A DNA stretch of 64,000 bases from Areca catechu (lineage: Eukaryota; Streptophyta; Magnoliopsida; Arecales; Arecaceae). Below are positions 22,120 through 33,589 of this stretch, piece by piece. A model generated the notes under the pieces. That model was not told the origin of the DNA. It saw nothing but the letters and a program-made list of their open reading frames with translations, and searched no databases. A program made the position numbers and the translations under genes. The first letter of the stretch is position 1; each line of letters starts with the position of its first letter. The stretch covers positions 132,189,854 through 132,253,853 of the forward strand of contig CM038052.1 of assembly GCA_021397845.1 (NCBI GenBank). The letters are read 5' to 3'.

Positions 22120-24634
22120 ATGAGTTCTTCTGGCAGAGGGCACCGCCGCCCGCATTATTCTGATAAGGCGGGGCCATCTCGACCGAGGCCTCCTTCCTCA
22201 AATAGCGAGGAGGAGGAAGTCCTTGTAGTGGTCCGCAAGGGTCCCTGCTGGGTGGGGATTGTCATTGGACCCCTACAGCTCCTGGCCCTCCTCGTCCTCC
22301 CATCAAGGAGTCGACCGGTCCCACTGGCAATACTTCAGTGATGACCGGTGAGGACCTCCTCCGTGTCCGATGTGTATATGGGATACCTGATTCCATCTGG
22401 CTCTCGATCCCAGGAGTTGAGGAATGGGTCACTTCTAGTGGCCCAGGCCGGATCGCCCTATACAAAGATTTCTTCTTCGAAGGCCTCCGTCTTTCCCTCC
22501 ACACTTTCTTTCTTTCCTTCCTCAATAACTATCATCTGGTTCTGGCCCAACTCACCACCAATGCTGTCAGGATCATTTTTTATTTCATTATCCTTTGTCA
22601 CTTCCACGAGATTGTAGCCCATTTCTCCCTATACAGGACCTTATTCACCCTGAAGTGCCACCCAGTTGATAACGGGTGGTGGTTCATTTTTTCCCGGGGG
22701 CCATCAAGCTTGACATGCCTTCTTCCATCAAGGGGTAGAAAGCAGGTTCTTGTTCGCCTCAGTTAAGGGGCTGGACTGGGTTTGGAGTGACCCAGACTGC
22801 TCCCCCAACTAGCAATATACAGTCGAATCAGTCGACAAAGAGTTGTATGACCGGCTCATCACTTCTAAGGTCCTGGCTCTTTAGGACCTACTGACCGAGT
22901 GGAACCTCGTCGACATCGAGGTCAGCCAGGCCCAACCTCAGGGTAAGGCTCAATATCAGGCTTCTTTTTCTTCCAAGTAGATCAGGCTTCAACAAGGGAC
23001 TAACCAACTTCTTTTTGTTTCACAGGGATGAAGTTCACTATGAGCTAGCTCCTAAGCATGTCGAAGAAGAGGGTTACCTCCGTGGGGCCCAGAGATGAGC
23101 TCGCAAAGAAGGCCCGGGAGGAGCCAGGGAAGAGGCCTGGTGAGGAGCCCGTCATTGGGCCAGTCGAAAGGGGGCCTATTGCTGCATCGACCACTCCTGG
23201 GCCAGCGATCCAGCCCCGCCCATAGACATAGGAGTGAGGCTAGACCCGCGGAGGGGGCTACGCCAGCAATCCCAGTGGCCCCTCCACGAACCAAAGCTCC
23301 ACCCTAGCTAGAGGTGGCAGAAGACACTGCCACGGAGAGACCGGCACCACCACGCCAGGAAGTAGAGCCCAGAGATGAGCTCGCAAAGAAGGCCCGGGAG
23401 GAGCCAGGGTAGAGGCCTAGTGAGGAGCCCGTCATTGGGCCAGTCGAAAGGGGGCCTATTGCTGCATCGACCACTCCTGGGCCAGCGATCCAGCCCCCGG
23501 CCCATAGACATAGGAGTGAGGCCAGACCCGTGGAGGGGGCTACACCAGCAATCCCAGTGGCCCCTCCATGAACCAAAGCTCCACCCTAGCTAGAGGTGGC
23601 AGAAGACACTGCCACGGAGAGACCGGCACCACCGCCAGGAAGTAGAGCCATCGGTGACTAGCCCATCGCCATCGTGCCTCCGCTAAAGGCCACACCGGAG
23701 CCATCGGAGCCATCCACAATGTCAAGGCTAGGGATGAAGAAGATGTCCCTTTTCCTACCCCGAGATGCAAGGCTCACAAAGAACGGGAAGCTGGCGGAGG
23801 AGATCATGAATGCCATCATCCAGCCACAAGACCGCCAGGAAAAGAGTGGCTGGCTGCTGTGGACGTTCTCACCAGGGTATTCCCCCAACTTCTTTCAGTA
23901 TGCCACTTTCTTGACTACTCCATTTTCCTCTTCTGCCCATTAGATGTTGACTAACTTTTTTTGTACAACTATTACAGGTGGTAGCTGATGTTTAGCTCAT
24001 CAGGGACTCCTACTTGGGCCTGATGAAGCGCGACTACCATCTTCGCAAAGAGAGGGACGAAGCCTGGACTCAGGCCACTCGGGTTCAAAGGACTGGAGGA
24101 TCAGGTGAAGGCCCTCCAAGACCAACTGGCCAGCTCCCAGGTGAGGGCAACGGAGCTGGAAAAGAAATTCACCAAGCTCGACGGGGCTCTAAAGGCAGAT
24201 AAGGGGAAGACTCTCCACCTAGTAGAGAAGGAGGCCAACTCTGCAATGGAGGTAGCCCACCTGGAGGGAAGGATGGAAACCCTCCAGGCTCAACTTGAGG
24301 AGGAAGTGGCCCGGACTGTGGAAGCCTTGGAGAAGGCCACTATAGCCATAGCATTGATGGAGGTGGTGAAGAAGGAAGCCACCGAGGCTGACCCATGGTT
24401 CAAGGCATCCAAAGCTTTCTAAGACGAGGTCGTTGAGCAGTCTTGGACTCCTATTATAAGGGATTCAATGACTTTTGAGGTAAGGTCAGCCATCTCTTTG
24501 AGCTGAAGGGGCTAGAAAATATCCTTCCTAAACTGCCTGTCCCCAGGGTGCCAAGAACTTCTGCTGCCGAGGCGAAGCTGGAGCCAGAGCCGAAGTCTGG
24601 AGCGGAGACCAAGACCAGGGTCACCGCCACCTGA
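22120..24634 (+). pseudogene. Antisense ORF of element C (putative gypsy-type transposon domain, PF04195-like)
   Basis: It runs opposite to gag-pol. The start MSSSGRGHRRPHYSDKAG is at 22120, followed by an acidic low-complexity stretch. The conserved domain at 22338-22766 has YGIPDSIWLSIPG, GRIALYKDFFFEGLRLSLH and LAQLTTNAVRIIF, wording typical of the plant family annotated as putative gypsy-type transposase, whose function is unknown. A proline-rich segment (23090-23650) is tandemly duplicated. A coiled coil follows (24105-24422; LEKKFTKLDGALKADKGK), then an acidic tail ending at TGA 24632-24634. Intron-like sequences lie at 22943-23025 (GTAAGG...TTTCACAG) and 23877-23977 (GTATTC...ATTACAG). 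In-frame stops in several places show decay. Confidence 0.75.
23088..23648 (+). repeat. 280-bp tandem duplication inside the antisense ORF of C
   Basis: Copy 1 (about 23088-23367) and copy 2 (about 23368-23648) are nearly identical, with an offset of exactly 280 bp at several anchors (AGAGATGAGCTCGC at 23091 and 23371). 280 is not a multiple of 3, so the duplication shifts the frame. Confidence 0.95.
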
Positions 24635-25289
24635 GATGCCCCCAATTCAATTCCGTGCCAGCATCGAGGGGAGTTGCTAATCGGTTGGGAAAGGAGCCAG
24701 CGAATGAAATTTTTCTTACCAAGTACTCTTTGTATTTTCTCCATGCTTAAGTTTTTGAATGGCTTCTAGGCTTGTCGAGAGCCTTGACTGATGTAAAGAG
24801 TACTTCGATAAATGAATATAATTTTTTCTCAACTGATGTGTCTCCTTCCTTTCTCATCTTCTTTTTTTTTTTGACATACTTTGAAGCATTTCCAAGGAAT
24901 CCCTTAGACTATAAGGGAGTAATTTCTATAATGAAGAACAAGCGTTACTCGGTTGATGAGCTTCATCTTGCTATTTTCTTCCATCAACTTCTTTGCCCTT
25001 TTGCATGATAGGAAGATAGGCTCCATGGCTGCTATGTGTGAGTTTTCCCAAGTCCTAGGCATTCTAAGCTGATTCCAAAATCTTGGGACCTGCAAGGAGG
25101 ACATTGAAAACACTCCATTCCTACTCTGCTAGTCTTGAGGTCATGGAAACTTGAGTGTAAGGCTTCCAAAGTTTCCTGGCTTGAATTATCTAATTGTGAG
25201 TCAAGCGATAGATAGCAGGGCTTCGGAAGCTTCCTAACTTACATCTCTAGACTGTGAGTAAGGCAGTTGAGTGCAGAAGTTTAGGAGTC
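24635..25289. other. Downstream flank of the antisense ORF
   Basis: Non-coding. It contains TAAATGAATATAA at about 24810, a possible polyadenylation region for the antisense ORF, then sequence grading into degenerate copies of the minisatellite (GTGAG...CTTCGGAAGCTTCC). No gene seen. Confidence 0.45.
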
Positions 25290-25995
25290 TTCTGGCTTTG
25301 GAGTGCGGGCCTTCATAAGTTTCCTATCTTTGAGTGTGGGGCTTCGTTAGTTTCCCGCTTTGGAGTGCTGGGCTTCGTATGTTTCCCGGCTTTGGAGTGT
25401 TAGGCTTCGTATGTTTCCCGGCTTTGGAGTGTGGGGCTTCATAAGCTTTTTATCTTTGGAGTGCGAGGCTTCATAAGTTTCCCGGCTTTGGAGTGTGGGA
25501 CTTTATAAGTTTCCCAGCTTTGGAGTGTTGGGCTTCGTAAGTTTCCCGGCTTTGGAGTACGGGGCTTCGTAAGTTTTTTGACTTTGAGTGCGGGGCTTCG
25601 TAAGTTTCCTGACTTTGAGTGTGGGGCTTCATAAGTTTCTCGGCTTTGAGTATGGAGCTTCATAAGTTTCTTAGCTTTGTAGTGCGAGGCTTCATAAGTT
25701 TTTCAGCTTTGAGTGCGGGGCTTCATAAGTTTCCCGGCTTTAGAGTGCGAGACTTCATAAGTTTTCCAACTTTATGTGCGGGGCTTTGTAAGTTTCCCGG
25801 CTTTAGAGTGTGGGGCTTCATAAGTTTTCCAATTTTGAGTGTGGGGCTTCCTAAGTTTCTCAACTTTGGAGTGCGGGGCTTCATAAGTTTCCCGACTTTG
25901 TGTGTAGGACTTCATAAGTTTTCTAGCTTTGGAGTGCAGGGCTTTATAAGTTTCCTGGATTTGAGTGTGGGGCTTTATAAGTTTCCTGGATTTGG
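25290..25995 (+). repeat. Minisatellite, about 31-33-bp unit, about 20 copies (element C)
   Basis: Contiguous head-to-tail repeats with consensus around GGAGTGCGGGGCTTCATAAG followed by TTTCCCGGCTTT. Units differ by substitutions and 1-2-base indels. The long repetitive ORFs on both strands here come from the repeat and are not genes. It lies between integrase and the antisense ORF of a Tat element, a region known for tandem-repeat growth in this lineage. Confidence 0.95.
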
Positions 25996-26089
25996 CCATC
26001 GGACTTGGAGTTGGGCGAGTGGGTTCTTGCATAGGTGGAAGACAGTGTTGCACCAATAAGGAACTTTAATAATTGAGGGGGAGCCTTAT

Positions 26090-27223
26090 ATTATTGGTAG
26101 TACATCCTCAAATTACTGGCATTCCATGTTCAAGGGAGCCTATTGTCGTTGAGCATAGTGAGGTAGTAGGCTCTATTTGGTAGAGCCTCGGCCACGATAT
26201 AGGGGCCTTCCCAGTTTGGGAATAGCTTGCCATATTCCCTTGGTTGGGATACTTCTGCTCGCTTGAGGACCAGTTCACCTCGATAGAACGTCTTGGACCT
26301 GATGCAAGCATTGTAGTAGCATGCTACCTATTGCCGATATGCTGTCATCTGGAGTCGAGATTTTTCCCTCATCTGATCCAGAAGGTCTAGGTTGAGAAGA
26401 AGGCAGGCCGAATTCTCAGCCTCATTGTACTGCTCTACCCGTAGCATGGGCAGACCAACCTCCACCAGAATCACAGCTTCTACACCAAAACTAAAGTTGA
26501 AGAGCATCTCACCAGTTGCTGTCTGAGGGGTGGTGTGATAGGCCCATAGTACATTGGAGAGCTCTTCGGCCCATCGACCCTTGGCCTCGTCCAGTCTAGT
26601 GCGAAGCCCTTGCAAGATGATCCGGTTGGTCACCTCAGCCTCTCCGTTGGTCTATGAGGGTGAGCCACCGAAGTGAAGCGATGGTGGATGTTGAGGTCAG
26701 CACAAAACTCTTTGAAAGCTTGGTTGTCGAACTACCGCTTGTTGTCAATGATGACTGAGTATGGGAGTCCGAAATGGTAGATGACTGACTTCCAGAAGAA
26801 GGACCTAACCTTGGCCTCAGTGATCCATGCCAGGAGTTTTGCCTCGAGCCATTTGGTGAAGTAGTCGATGGCCATAATCAGATACTTGCATTGGCCTGAC
26901 ACGGGAGGAAAGGGACCTAGGATGTCCATTCTCCACTAGGCGAATGGCCACAGAGCTAATAGCTAGGAGAGCGGGGTAGCCGGCTGATGTTGGATGTGGG
27001 TGTGATGTTGACAGCGATCACATTTCCTCACAAAATCGATGGTGTCTTCTCGCATGGTCTCCCAGAAGTATCCTTGCTGGAGTGCCTTGTAAGCTAGAGT
27101 CATGCCCCCCACATGATTCCCATAGACACCTTCATATATTTCTTGAAGCACGAAGATAGTTTCTGAGGGCTTCAAGCACTTCAATAGGGGATAGGAATAA
27201 GATCTCCGATAAAGCTGCCCATC
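26090..27223 (-). pseudogene. Integrase of Tat element C
   Basis: From 27223 downward: zinc-binding region (HVGGMTLAYKALQQGYFW, then RKCDRCQHHTHIQ), catalytic core start (MDILGPFPPVSGQCKYLIMA, DYFTKWLEA), second acidic region around 26740 (SVIIDNK), third region in TNRIILQGLRTRLDEAKG, then the C-terminal module with FYRGELVLKRAEV and the usual W-EGPY-like region ending near 26090. It is broken by shifts at about 26640, 26730 and 26940. The N-terminus is separated from RNase H by the copia solo LTR at 27229. Confidence 0.85.
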
Positions 27224-27228
27224 CATCA

Positions 27229-28821
27229 TGTTGCCCAGGTGGCTTAGTCCCAAGAGGGGGGTGAATTGGGAATTACAAAATTTTCACGAATATGTGCACA
27301 AGTAATTCCAATTAGTGGTTAGGTGCTGTGTTAATCAGAGAATGAAAGCAGAAGCTAAAGGATAAAACAAACACAACACAAACAAAGCAGATTTATAGTG
27401 GTTCGGAGCAACCTAGCTCCTACGTCCACTACCCAAGTTCACCACTCGGGATTTCCACTATATCCCCCAAATCGGAATATAGTCGGATTGTTTTACAGGC
27501 TCACAATCTAAACCTCTACACTTTGGTTTTTGAAACCAGGCTCACCAAAGAAACCCAAGTTAGGTTTTTACAGGTTCACCTAAAACCTATACACTTTGGT
27601 TTTTAGCTAGGCTCACCAAAGAAACCTCTACACTCTGGTTTTAAAGGCTCACCAAAGTAACCTATTTGGTTTTTACAACAGGGCTCACCAATAACCCAGA
27701 TATTCTAAATGATAGATTAAAAAAGCAACAATAAAGACAAACTCTGTTGTCTGGGTGGTTGCCAATGCAGCTCGAGTGAAGATCCACTGAATGCTCTTCA
27801 ATGCACTTCAATGGCTTCCTTGCTTTCCTCAAAAGGTGCTTCAAGCTTCTGGTAAGAGTTGTTGCAGGCTTGAAGACAAACTTTAAAGCTCTAGTGCTCT
27901 CTCACTTCACTTCAATAAGTGTTCAATAAATGCTCAATAAATCATTATTTGCTCATTAGTCTCTCCAAAGATGTTCTCATACCTTATTTAGAGACTTCAA
28001 CTGCCTTCCCTTGATTTTGAACATTGTAGACCATTGGGAGGTGATAGGTTACCGTTGGAGCACTTTTGGAATTCAAAAACTGAGAACTGGAACTAGCCGT
28101 TGGAGGTGACCCTGCCATTCCAGTCGGCTCGAACAAACTTCGAGTTGGCTTGGATGAAGTTCGGGTCGATTGGGTTGAGTGCTAGTCGGCTAGCTTTTCT
28201 AGTTGAGAAAATACCCCACTTTGGACGAGTTGGCTAGGCTAAATTCCAGTCAGTTGGAATCTCAGAGGCTTCTCAGACCATTTTCAACTGAGTTCTGGAT
28301 AAGTCGGTTGGATCTGATTCCAGTCGGCTCGGATTCTTGAGAATCTCAGAACGTTCTCAACCTTGTTCTGGATGAGTCGACTGGACCTTGGTGCCAGTCG
28401 GCTGGATCTGTGTGCCAGAGAACTTGTCTTTAGTGCCAGTGCCAGAGTCGGCTGGGTTGTTCATCTAGTTGGCTCAAATGTGGTTCTTCAGCTAGATCAG
28501 CTTCAAACTTCCAGAACACTTGTCCCATGCTTTAAAGTCTTCTTCAAGCACTTTTTACAATAAAATCAAGAAAACTTGAAGCTTGAAAGACTACTAGAAG
28601 TAACCCTTGAACTTGTTTTTAATAGAAATTTTTTGTAGGGTTCTTCTTTACAAGATTCTAAATAATTTACAACTCAACACAATACATTAAGGATTGTAGG
28701 AATTGAAAAATGTGTCAATGTAGTTGTCCTACAAAACTTGTCAATCATTTGAAGAATTGTTAGATGACTAAATGTTTGCTCCAATATTTTGTTATCATCA
28801 AAATCACTTTAGGGGTCAACA
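27229..28821 (-). mobile_element. Copia-type (SIRE/Maximus-like) solo LTR with TSD
   Basis: 1593 bp, minus-strand start TGTTGACCCCTAAAGTGATT (28821) and end CTAAGCCACCTGGGCAACA (27229), flanked by a perfect CATCA duplication (27224-27228 and 28822-28826). The wording GATTTTGATGATAACAAA at the start and CAATTCACCCCCCTCTTGGGA near the end is typical of long copia LTRs. Internal repeats include CACTTTGGTTTTT/GGCTCACCAAAG units (27490-27690) and scattered AGTCGGCT motifs (28130-28450). It splits element C pol between the second RNase H and integrase, and no internal sequence remains. Confidence 0.9.
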
Positions 28822-28826
28822 CATCA

Positions 28827-29940
28827 GCACGAACCGGGTAGCCTTCCTTTTGAGGAGGCCAGCCTTTCTGTGATCCTCGAGTAGGGTGCCAGTGGTTATG
28901 AATTTGATGTAGGGGTCCATCTAGCTTGCTTCAAAGGTGACCTGCTGATCTCTGTTGTAAACTCATAGCTTGGGGTCTCCAAGTATTCTATGAAGGTATG
29001 CCCCGGTAGCAAATCTGGCAGGGTCGCCAACCTAGAGAGGATGTCAGCTCGAGTGTTCTCCGCACGAGGGATGTGGACAATATTGAAGTGTTGGAGGTTC
29101 ATTGTGTATGAGCATACCTTAGCCAAATACTTCACCATCATGGAATCTCGAGCTTCATACTCACCGGAGACTTAGCCGACCACGAGTTGTGAATCTGTGA
29201 AGACCTTCAAGTGCTTTACACCTAGATCATGGGACACCTTCAGTCCTGCGAGGAGCACCTCGTATTCAGCTTTATTATTGGTTGCCTTAAAGAGGAAGCA
29301 CAATGCATACTCTGCAATGACCCCATCAGAGTTGGCGAGGATGAGCCCAGCTCCACTCCCTCTGGCATTGGATGCATCATCGATGTGGAGGATCCATGTC
29401 ATCACTCTCGGGGCCAAGTCCTGCCTAGGCTTGGTTTGCTTGTCTGCCTCCTCCAGATCTTTGGTCGCCCAGGTGCACTCTACTAGGAAGTCAGTAAGGA
29501 CTTGGGCCTTTTGCATCGATCATGGATGGTAGGTGATGTCAAACTCATTGAGCTTCACCACCCACTTGGGCAGGCATCCCGATGTGTCAAGGTGGCTTTG
29601 GATGGCCCTCAGAGGTTGGTCGGTGAGGATAATGATCGGATGTGCTTGGAAGTAGGGCCTGAGATACTGTACAGACATAATGAGTGCAAAAATAATCTTT
29701 TTAGATCGAGTATACCTGGTTTTCACATTGCAAAGCAGCTACTGGTATAGTAAACTGATCGTTGAGAACCATCCTTGTTAGTGAAGACCAGCACTTAGCT
29801 GACCACCTCTAGTGAGATCACCAGATACAGGAGGATTACTTCCCTGGGCTCTTGCCTGGATAGCAGTGGTGGGGTGGCGAGGAGCTTTTTCATTGCCTTG
29901 AAAGGCTTCCGGCATTCCTTCATCTAGGTGAAGTCATGCA
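28827..29940 (-). pseudogene. Dual RNase H region of Tat element C
   Basis: The archaeal-type RNase H is at 29172-29516 (LHIDDASNARGSGAGLIL, FKATNNKAEYEVLLAGLKV, FTDSQLVVG), with the D-G-A start changed to D-D-A. The tail is at 28896-29141 (HFNIVHIPRAENTRADILSRL). The first RNase H/tether is at about 29520-29900 (RPYFQAHPIIILTDQPL). The region continues to KAGLLKRKATRFVL at 28827, where the solo LTR inserted. Stops between the parts (for example near 29175) show decay. Confidence 0.85.
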
Positions 29941-31000
29941 TCTTGCACAACACCTTAAAAAATGGCTAGCAGCACTCGATAGAATGCAAGATGAAATGGC
30001 ATAATACCACAAGGCATATAGTCAGGCACTGAACCTCCTTCTTGGAGACAGGGTGCTTTATGTTAGTAATTGCCTGAATCTTCTCAGGGTTGGCCTCTAT
30101 CCCCCTTTGGGTGACCATGAATCCTAGAATTTTTTTTTCCGCAATGCCAAATGCATAATTGGCGGGCTTTAGCTTCATCTGATAAAGGCAGAGGTTATCA
30201 AAGGCCTTTGCCAAGTCAGCAATATGGTCCGACTCCTGGTCGCTCATGATAAGCATGTCATCCATGTAGACCTACATGCTGGAATTGATCTAGTCTTTGA
30301 AGACCTTATTGACCAGGTGCTGGTACGTGACTCCTGCATTCTTGAGACCGAATGGCATCATCTTGTAATAGTACATACCTCTGTCGGTCATGAATGCCGT
30401 GTGCTCCTCGTCCTCTGAGTGCATGCAAATTTGGTTGTATCCAGAGAATGCATCGATGAAGCTAAAGAGCTTATAGCCCGAGGTCACATCCACTAGCTGG
30501 TCAATCTTGGGAAATAGAAAACTGTGTTTCGGGCATGCCTGGTTGAGGTCGATGTCCACACAGATCTTTCATTTCTAGGAGGCTTTCCTGACCATCACTA
30601 TATTAGCAAGCCAGTCAGGACACCGTACCTCGCAGATGAAGCCTACTATGAGGATCTTTTCGACCTCCTCGTTAATCACCTTCTATCACTTTAGGACAAA
30701 ACTCCTCTTCTTCTGCCGGACTAGGAAGTAGTTGGAGTCAATGTTCAGCCTGTGGGTGATCACTTCTAGTAGGATCCTGGGCATGTATGCTGCAATCCAG
30801 GTGAAGACATCCATATTGGCTTGCAGGAAGCCGAGCAGACAGGATCTCTCCTCCTCAAGCAGTAGGGCTCCCACTTGCATGGTCTTAAGGTGATCCTCTT
30901 TTAGAGGAAAAGATAGCAGAGGCTCATCGGGCCATCCTTCGGTTCCAGCTCTATCATCCTTGGTTGGTCAATGGCCGGGCTCGAGCTGGCCCCTTGTGGT
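29940..31000 (-). pseudogene. Reverse transcriptase of Tat element C
   Basis: PR-RT linker at 30686-30880 (ANMDVFTWIAAYMPRIL, ITHRLNIDSN, RQKKRSF). RT is at about 29960-30660 with FLFPKIDQLVDVTSGYKLF, FIDAFSGYNQI, MPFGLKNAGVTYQHLVNKV and the catalytic MDDMLIMS near 30250, so both catalytic aspartates are kept. A stop at about 30280 before the M-D-D box and others break the frame. Confidence 0.85.
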
Positions 31001-31540
31001 CTTGGGACGATCTGTACATAGTGCTGGACCGATTATCGGGACCCTCTTATCTCTTGCATCCCTCGAGGAGTGGAGAACTGGACAAGGAGATGTCTAGTGG
31101 AGATGGTAGCATCAAGTAGATTAAGTCCAGGATGCCCCAGGATCACGTTGTAAGGTGAAGGAAGCCTCATGATGGTAAATGTTGTCATCACAGTGCTTTA
31201 TTGAGGTGGCATCTTAGTGGATATTGGAAGTGTAATTTCTCCATCAACTCCGACTGAATCTTCGGTGAAGCCCACTAAAGGTATGAATACCGGTTTTATT
31301 TGGTTAGTGGACAAGTTCATCCTTGAAAAGCATCATAAAAAAGGATGTCAGCAGAGCTTCCACCATCAACCATGATTTTCTTTACAAGATGTTTAGCTAT
31401 CATCATTTCTATGATGATAGCATCATTATTTGTGTTATCAACACTAGCCAGCCCATCCCCCGCTCAAGGGAATACATCATCACTTCCCTCTCTCCCCTTA
31501 GCCCTTTTTGAGCTTCTCCCTGCCCCCAGGAGATCATCCC
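31000..31540 (-). pseudogene. Protease of Tat element C
   Basis: The aspartic protease centre is visible on the minus strand near 31345-31385 as KKIMVDGGSSADILF. Flanking protease residues lie on both sides and the PR-RT linker residues YNVILGHPGLN are at about 31120-31155. The frame changes more than once and no complete ORF remains. Confidence 0.75.
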
Positions 31541-32803
31541 TATCGGCTTCTTAGTGGGGTGGTTATTGATGGCAAGAGATCAGGGCTCTTCATTCAAGGC
31601 TGCTAGGGTAGCTCCTCCCTCCACGTACTTTCCAAGGTAGCCGTGCTTAATTAGGTCTTCTATCTCCCTCTTAAGGTGGTGGCATTTCTCGGTATCGTGG
31701 TTGTGGTCTCGGTGGAAGCGGCAGTAACAGGATCTATCGCATCCAGCGGACGGCCTCAGTGCAGGAAGATGACATAGGAATCACTCACCCTCGATCTTCA
31801 TTGGATCTTTGCTCTCAAGGCGAGGAGAGGAGTGAACTTTTCTTCCTTGGCATGGTTAACTCTGGGAGTGGCACCCAGTTGCAGGGTTAGGGGGCCAGAT
31901 GTTTCCTTTATGGCCAACCTCTTTAATGGCCTCTCATCCAGCTCCCTTCTAGTATGATCAGCCTCCTCCACATAGATGTACTTGTGGGCTCGAAGGAAGA
32001 GCTTCGAGTAAGTCTTCGAAGGCTTCTTGTCTAGAGAGTAGGTGAAGCTGGAGATCCTGAGTCCTCTCTTCAAGGCCAGTATGGTGACTGGCTCATCGAG
32101 GTGATAGATCTCCAAGGTGGCAGCTTTAAACTAGGACACGTAGTCCTGGAGGGGCTCTTGATCCTGTGATGGAACGAGAACAAACTATCGACCTCACATC
32201 GCACCTTTTTGCATGCATCAAAGTACACCATGAAGTTTTTCTCTAACTGTTCGAAGAAGTCAATACTTTCAGACTCGAGTCTGGAGAATCAGGTTTGAGC
32301 AGCTTTCCAGAGGGTAGTTGAAAAAGCAACATAGAGGAGAGCTCGGTAGTCCCATGGACCCTTATGAGGACCTTTTAGCTTTCCAGGTAGTCCAAGGGGT
32401 TGGTTGTCCCATCGTAGGGAACAACCTGGGGCATGTGGAACCAATTAGGGATCAGTTTCTCTTGGATTCTATAAGAGAAGGGTGGATAGGTGTCATAACC
32501 CATGGGCTCACAAGCGAAGTCCTGAATCTTGTCAAACTGGTGGGACAGGTCAGCTAGCTTGCGCTCTTGCTCTTCGAAATACCTTTTCGTCTAGCAATGG
32601 ATGGCCTCGTTTGTGGACCCTTCGACGAAGACCGTTAAGGGTGAAGGGGGCACGGAGTGGAGGAACTCTTGCCTAAGTTCCTAGCCATGCCGGTGTCATT
32701 GGTGTGAGCGTGCACCATGGTCCAAGGCCGAGGAGCGACTTTCCTAGGCAGTCATGCCATCCTACTGCTTCTTCCCGATCGCTTGATGGTCTCCCCGTGG
32801 GCA
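31540..32803 (-). pseudogene. gag of Tat element C (C-terminal and capsid part)
   Basis: The Cys/His motif (YCRFHRDHNHDTEKC) lies at about 31680-31730, followed by REIEDLIKHGYLGKY. The capsid part is at 31798-32115 (LDEPVTILALKRGLRISSF, LDKKPSKTYSKLFLRAHKY) and continues to about 32560 with many stops (for example KAAQT, CSLWSNLDW-like residues only in broken frames). It is interrupted at 32808 by non-autonomous element G; the N-terminal part or leader resumes at 35149. Confidence 0.75.
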
Positions 32804-32808
32804 GAAAG

Positions 32809-33389
32809 TGATGCAGGACGGGAAGCGGGGGATCGCTGGTGAGCGTAAAAGTCACCAGGGGATTAGGGCTTGCACTCAAGAATAAGGAACCAGGGCATCA
32901 CACCCACTCAAACCGGAGAAAACTCAAAACTCATCAAAATAATTTTTTGTTTGTATTCATAAAAAAAAAGATAATTCATACAAGAGGGGAGGGGTGGTAT
33001 TTATAGATTCACCCTATGGTACATAACTTGAGGGCTAAGAAACCTTGACTTGTGGGCCAAGAAACCCTGGTGGATCGGTCAACAATGGGCCTGTCTTGGG
33101 CTGGAGCACTCTCTTGCAGGCTTGGCGGCATGAAAGGGCCCAGGTGCATGAAGGCCAGCTCTGGTTGGGTGGCCTGGTGAATCTCCTAGCTGCGAACTCT
33201 CCTCTTGTACATGACCTGAATGACTCGACTGGACTTGACTAAACTAAAATGACTAGACCTGGCTAAGTGGACTCAACTGAACTCAGTTGTCTCAATTTTA
33301 TAGGACTCAATTGGCTCACTTTGACTCAAGTGACACATGACCAAAGGACTCAAATAAAATAAAATAAAATAGGCTCTCGGTCCCCATCA
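32809..33389 (-). repeat. 3' LTR of element G (581 bp)
   Basis: Co-linear with 34581-35143, including the (AAAAT)n run near 33355-33371 and the shared ending TCGGTCCCCATCA. Confidence 0.95.
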
Positions 33390-33589
33390 TTCCCTTGTAG
33401 TGGACAGAACTCGACTCCATCGAGTCAGGCTTAGCGGGGGTTTGATAGAACCAACACTAATCAAATTAAAACAAAAAGGCTAGGATCAAATTTTTTTTTC
33501 ACTGATTTTTTTTTTTATTGGCTGCTTTGAGATCGATACAGCTTTGAAGATTGAGCAGCACTGAGACCCATGCTGCTCTGGAAAGCATG

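Noticed and set aside
25290..25995. Regular repeats of about 31-33 bp that could suggest a CRISPR array
   Set aside because: Units are directly adjacent with no unique spacers, vary in sequence, and lie in a plant retrotransposon.
25439..26059. Long repetitive ORFs on both strands
   Set aside because: They are by-products of the minisatellite, with the same peptide reappearing in several frames.
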